A stretch of DNA of 64,000 nucleotides, taken from positions 310,001-374,000 of the forward strand of contig NZ_VCNG01000002.1 of NCBI RefSeq assembly GCF_006227205.1, in the 5' to 3' direction. The notes under the pieces were generated by a model, which was not told the origin of the DNA, did not search any database, and saw only the letters and a list, made by a program, of their open reading frames with translations. This DNA is from Pseudomonas sp. ICMP22404. GTDB lineage: Bacteria; Pseudomonadota; Gammaproteobacteria; Pseudomonadales; Pseudomonadaceae. Positions within the stretch are counted from its first letter, which is position 1; each line of letters starts with the position of its first letter. A program made the position numbers and the translations under genes. Shown one piece after another: positions 60,960-64,000 of this stretch.

Positions 60960-61739
60960 GTGACTTCATTTTCCCAGCTGGTTAATCAGTTCGACCCTGA
61001 CAGGCCTTTCGCGGCCCCCGCCAATTGGTTGCAAGGCAGGACCGTATTTGGCGGGCTCTCCGCGGCTCTGTCGTTGCAGGCGGTGCGCTTGGTGAATGGT
61101 GGGCAACTGCCGCCGTTCAAGTCCGCCCAAGTGTCCTTCATCGGCCCGGTGACGCAGGCACAGACGTTCAATACCAGCGTCTTGCGCGAGGGTCGATCGG
61201 TCACCTCGGTGGCGGTTGACTGCCTGTCGGGGGATGAACTGGCGCTACGCACGACGTTGCTGTTTGCCCATCCGCGTGCCAGTCGGATCCGGCACGACTC
61301 ATGGGAATGTCCGTCCGTGGGAGGGCCCTCCGAGCATCGGACGCTGGAGCTGGACAGACGAGTTGCGCCCGCCTGCGCTTACAACTTCGAGATGCGCCCG
61401 GCCGGCGGATCGCTGCCGGTGTCGGGTGCTGAAAATCCTGAGCTGCTGATGTGGGTGCGTCATCTGGACGCCCAGGGGGTCGATCCGGCCGTCGCGTTGA
61501 TCGCACTGGCCGACAGCTTACCGCCCGCGGCCATGACCTGCTTTACCGAGCCGGCCGCCATCAGTTCGGTGTCCTGGACCATCGACCTGCCGCAACCCGC
61601 CGTGGTCGGCGAATGGTTCCTGATCAATTCGTTCAGCCAACAAACCCAAGAGGGCTATTCCGTCCAGGATATGGAGATCTGGGATGAAAGCGGTCTGCGG
61701 GTGCTGTGGGCACGCCAGACCGTGGCGATTTTCGCTTGA
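60960..61739 (+). CDS. acyl-CoA thioesterase-like protein (TesB/4HBT_3 double hotdog type)
   Basis: 259 residues. Two hotdog-type halves: WLQGRTVFGGLSAALSLQAV (about 23-42) in the first and SVSWTIDLPQPAVVGEWFLI (about 201-220) in the second, as in TesB-like thioesterases. Start GTG 60960 with GAGGAAA upstream. Located 79 bases after the KAS gene. It would release fatty acids from CoA or ACP; with the condensing enzyme and a FadL channel it forms a small lipid-metabolism set. Confidence 0.8.
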   Translation: MTSFSQLVNQFDPDRPFAAPANWLQGRTVFGGLSAALSLQAVRLVNGGQLPPFKSAQVSFIGPVTQAQTFNTSVLREGRSVTSVAVDCLSGDELALRTTLLFAHPRASRIRHDSWECPSVGGPSEHRTLELDRRVAPACAYNFEMRPAGGSLPVSGAENPELLMWVRHLDAQGVDPAVALIALADSLPPAAMTCFTEPAAISSVSWTIDLPQPAVVGEWFLINSFSQQTQEGYSVQDMEIWDESGLRVLWARQTVAIFA

Positions 61740-61806
61740 AGCCGAAAGAGCCGAGGCCACTGTTTTCCCTGCAACACCTAGCTGTCATCACCCTAGAGAT
61801 CCAATA

Positions 61807-63081
61807 ATGAAAAAAATGATCCTCAAGACTCCGCTTGGCCTTGCTGTAGCACTGGCCTCTTCGCAACTGTTCGCCAGCGGCTTTGCGCTCAATGAACAAA
61901 GCATCAGTGGGATGGGCACCGGTTTTGCCGGTCGATCCTCTTCCGCCGATGACGCGAGCACCGTTTTCGGTAACCCGGCAGGCATGTCTCGCTTGAAGCG
62001 AGAACAGGTCAGTGTGGGCGCTGCAACGCTGTTCGCCAAATCAGACATCAGCCAGACGCGCAGCACATTCGGCGGCCAGCAAGACGGCGACATGGTGCCC
62101 GTGGTCACGGTGCCCATGGGTTACTACGTCAATCCCATCGATGAACATTGGGCGTTCGGTGTCGGCTTCTACGCGCCGTTCGGTCTGATAACGGATTATG
62201 GCAGTGGGTTCGCCGGTCGTTATTTCACGAACAAAAGCGAGGTCAAGACACTGACCTTCCAACCGACGGTCAGCTACGCCTTCAATGACAGGGTTTCCAT
62301 CGGTTTCGGTCCGACCATCAACCGCATCAGCGGTGAGTTGTCGGCAATGGTCTTGACCCCCATCAGCCCCGGCACCAATGACGGCAAACTCAAAAGCAAG
62401 GGCGATGACACCGCCCTGGGTTTCAACGCCGGTATTCTGGTGCAAGCCACGGACAGCACCCGGGTGGGCATGACCTACCATTCCAAGGTCAGCTATCACT
62501 TGGACAATGCCAAGACCAAAGTCACCGGAGGCGTCTTTTCTCTGCTGGGGCTCAGCGGTGAAAGCTACGATGCTTCGCTGGACGTGGACACCCCCGAGTC
62601 CGTGGACTTCTCGGTGACCCAGCAACTCAATGACGATTGGACCCTGTACCTGGGCAGCACCTGGACACGTTGGAGTCGCTTCAAGGACATTACCATCGAG
62701 AACAGCGGATTGCCTGCGGCGCTGAGCGGCACGTTGAGCAGTGTTACTGAAGAGGAGAACTGGCACGACACGTGGGCGCACGCGATTGGCGCTTCGTACC
62801 AGCTCAATAAGCAATGGGTGCTGCGTACTGGCTTTTCGGTGGATCAGTCCCCCACCAACAACACCAACCGTTCGCCACGGATTCCAACGGGAGACCGCAC
62901 GGTGGTCAGCTTGGGCGCCGGGTGGACGCCGGTGGACAATGTCACCGTCGACCTCGCTTACTCCTATCTGTGGGAAGAGAGCGTGAAGGTCAACGACGCT
63001 TCAGCCAGCAGGGGCGCCTACAGCTCCAAATACAAGAACAGCGCCAGTGGGTTCGGCACTTCCATCACTTATAAATTCTGA
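61807..63081 (+). CDS. FadL/OmpP1-family outer membrane transporter
   Basis: 424 residues. Signal peptide (about 1-24, LGLAVALASSQLFASG), then the FadL N-terminal hatch SGFALNEQSISGMGTGFAGR and the NPAGMSRL motif, and a 14-strand barrel ending in an aromatic C-terminus (SITYKF). It carries hydrophobic compounds such as long-chain fatty acids or aromatic hydrocarbons across the outer membrane. The ATG at 61807 is chosen for the signal peptide; the frame starts earlier without one. Followed by a strong terminator. Confidence 0.9.
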   Translation: MKKMILKTPLGLAVALASSQLFASGFALNEQSISGMGTGFAGRSSSADDASTVFGNPAGMSRLKREQVSVGAATLFAKSDISQTRSTFGGQQDGDMVPVVTVPMGYYVNPIDEHWAFGVGFYAPFGLITDYGSGFAGRYFTNKSEVKTLTFQPTVSYAFNDRVSIGFGPTINRISGELSAMVLTPISPGTNDGKLKSKGDDTALGFNAGILVQATDSTRVGMTYHSKVSYHLDNAKTKVTGGVFSLLGLSGESYDASLDVDTPESVDFSVTQQLNDDWTLYLGSTWTRWSRFKDITIENSGLPAALSGTLSSVTEEENWHDTWAHAIGASYQLNKQWVLRTGFSVDQSPTNNTNRSPRIPTGDRTVVSLGAGWTPVDNVTVDLAYSYLWEESVKVNDASASRGAYSSKYKNSASGFGTSITYKF

Positions 63082-63094
63082 TTCGCTAACGATG

Positions 63095-63122
63095 AAGCGC
63101 CTCTGCGAACGGAGGCGCTTTT
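63095..63122 (+). terminator. rho-independent terminator after the FadL gene
   Basis: Arms AAGCGCCTC and GAGGCGCTT around an 8-base loop, then TT; 13 bases past the stop. It also faces the convergent OsmC gene, with AA at the other side, so it may act in both directions. Confidence 0.85.
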
Positions 63123-63158
63123 CAGTGTTTTGAGGCAGATCCCGGCTTTTGGTCTTCC

Positions 63159-63719
63159 TTATGTATTCGAGCCCTGGATTTCCAACGTCGGTACCATGCG
63201 AATGGCCTTGGAAAAATTCGCCAGGTTCACCGATGTCCTGCTGACCACCCGGTGCAGTTCCTCGACCTTGTCGGGTTCAGCGTCCGTACTGATACGTACC
63301 ACATAGCCAACTTCGTCATACCCTGGGTTGACGTTCTCATCCAGGCCGAGAAAACCGCGCAGATCAAGGCGGCCATCGGTCTCGATCTCCAGGCTCCTGA
63401 TCTCGATGCCCATGGCGGCGGCGTTTGCCACATAGCCGACTGACAGGCAAGCGTTCAAAGCGGCCATCAGCAGTTCCTGAGGATTGGGAGCGGAATTGGT
63501 GCCCAGCAACTCTGGCGGTTCGTCGGCGGCAATTTCAAAGTGGCGCTGGTGTGTTTCGCCACCCAGGGTGTAGTGATTGACGGTCGCCACTGTGCGCGTC
63601 TGATGCTGCCATTTTGTCTTCACGCTGAAGCGAACTTCGCCTGCCGCCGGTGATGCGGCCACGCTTTTCGAAAACTGCTGCAGGGCAGCGACATCAATGC
63701 CGTTCAGGTTATTGCTCAT
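63159..63719 (-). CDS. OsmC-family protein
   Basis: 186 residues, OsmC/Ohr fold: TVNHYTLGGETHQRHFEIAADEP, then the helix with conserved cysteine NPQELLMAALNACLSVGY. Only this one cysteine is present; peroxidase-active OsmC/Ohr proteins use two, so this may be a member without peroxidase activity. It is transcribed toward the FadL gene and behind a DJ-1/PfpI gene on the same strand. Confidence 0.88.
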   Translation of the reverse strand: MSNNLNGIDVAALQQFSKSVAASPAAGEVRFSVKTKWQHQTRTVATVNHYTLGGETHQRHFEIAADEPPELLGTNSAPNPQELLMAALNACLSVGYVANAAAMGIEIRSLEIETDGRLDLRGFLGLDENVNPGYDEVGYVVRISTDAEPDKVEELHRVVSRTSVNLANFSKAIRMVPTLEIQGSNT

Positions 63720-63751
63720 CTCATATCTCCAGTCGTCGGGGACGGAGCGAT

Positions 63752-63786
63752 GAGGGAGCTCTCTCTTTGAAAAAGACAGCTCCCTC
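63752..63786 (-). terminator. hairpin between the DJ-1/PfpI gene and the OsmC gene
   Basis: GAGGGAGCT and AGCTCCCTC form a 9-bp stem with an inner TCTTT/AAAGA stem. It begins 8 bases after the DJ-1 stop on the minus strand. It could end or attenuate transcription into the OsmC gene. Confidence 0.45.
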
Positions 63787-63793
63787 GGTCGCT

Positions 63794-64000
63794 TTAGCCT
63801 TTCAGGCGCTCACGCAGTGTTTCGGCAAGGGGGACGGCCGACGCCGGGCTTTGGCCAGACATCAGCAAGCCGTCGACGACCACGTGCGGTTCCCAGTTGG
63901 CTGCGCTGCTGTACTTGGCGCCGCGTACCTTCAGTTCATCTTCCAGCGAGAACAGCAAGTGATGCGGCAGTTCGATCTCGCTGTCTTCGGCGTTTTTGAA
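63794..64000 (-). CDS. DJ-1/PfpI-family protein, C-terminal fragment (5' end outside the window)
   Basis: The last 68 residues, ending in ETLRERLKG. The segment FSLEDELKVRGAKYSSAANW and HVVVDGLLMSGQSPAS is typical of the C-terminus of type-1 glutamine amidotransferase-like proteins of the DJ-1/PfpI/HchA group (stress proteins, some deglycases). The nucleophilic elbow cysteine lies outside the window. Same strand as the OsmC-like gene downstream. Confidence 0.75.
   Translation of the reverse strand, partial: FKNAEDSEIELPHHLLFSLEDELKVRGAKYSSAANWEPHVVVDGLLMSGQSPASAVPLAETLRERLKG

Noticed and set aside
1..64000. CRISPR arrays, tRNA genes, rRNA genes, intact insertion sequences, prophage
   Set aside because: No regularly spaced repeats, no cloverleaf-like sequence with conserved T-arm, no transposase or phage gene was found on either strand.

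Overview
The window is chromosomal DNA of a GC-rich gammaproteobacterium, almost certainly a Pseudomonas of the P. fluorescens complex. The signs are FNR/ANR-type boxes (TTGAT-N4-ATCAA), tandem-domain universal stress proteins, a complete chemosensory operon, an RND efflux operon with a NodT-type outer membrane lipoprotein, and codon use with C or G in third positions throughout. I see no rRNA, tRNA, CRISPR array, prophage or intact insertion sequence.

Region 1 (1-6921): a tightly coupled seven-gene operon with ATGA or longer overlaps. It encodes a thermostable-hemolysin-family protein, an AMP-dependent ligase, a heme-oxygenase-like (TenA/UndA fold) putative di-iron enzyme, a short-chain dehydrogenase, a periplasmic TPR protein and a QseBC/PmrAB-type two-component system. 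It looks like a small, dedicated pathway for a fatty-acyl-like metabolite with its own sensor, and is my best candidate for an undescribed system.

Region 2 (7045-22331): a low-oxygen and energy-stress island. Four two-domain universal stress proteins, a GNAT acetyltransferase, a zinc alcohol dehydrogenase, phosphoketolase, a beta-CASP metallo-hydrolase, Hsp20, an APC amino-acid antiporter, an MgtC/DUF4010 membrane protein and a BON protein surround an FNR-family regulator that has all four cluster cysteines. Eight FNR/ANR-like boxes lie 80-115 bp upstream of these genes; a ninth, weaker one precedes the next operon.

Region 3 (22480-28021): a yhiI-rbbA-yhhJ-like operon (membrane fusion protein, double ABC ATPase/permease, permease), then a 600-bp gap holding a remnant of the rtcR regulator gene abutting what looks like the 3' end of a group II intron.

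Region 4 (28022-46247): signalling. An HD-GYP phosphodiesterase, a chemosensory operon (receptor, CheY, STAS protein, CheA, poly-HAMP receptor, two CheW, CheR, CheD, but no CheB), a NarL-type regulator with its PAS/GAF histidine kinase, and a Cache-domain kinase overlapping a receiver-HD-GYP gene. Inverted repeats of the TAGGA/TCCTA type precede both the HD-GYP and the first receptor gene.

Region 5 (46324-50597, mostly minus strand): SDR, EamA/DMT exporter, GcvA-like LysR regulator, a repeat-type secreted protein and an atypical SDR divergent from an HxlR regulator.

Region 6 (50854-64000): two closely related TetR regulators, an SDR and an RND tripartite pump, linked by a recurrent 22-bp operator-like motif TGAC-N14-GTCA in four promoters. 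Downstream are a KAS II-like condensing enzyme, a TesB-like thioesterase, a FadL-type outer membrane channel, an OsmC-like protein and the 3' end of a DJ-1/PfpI gene.
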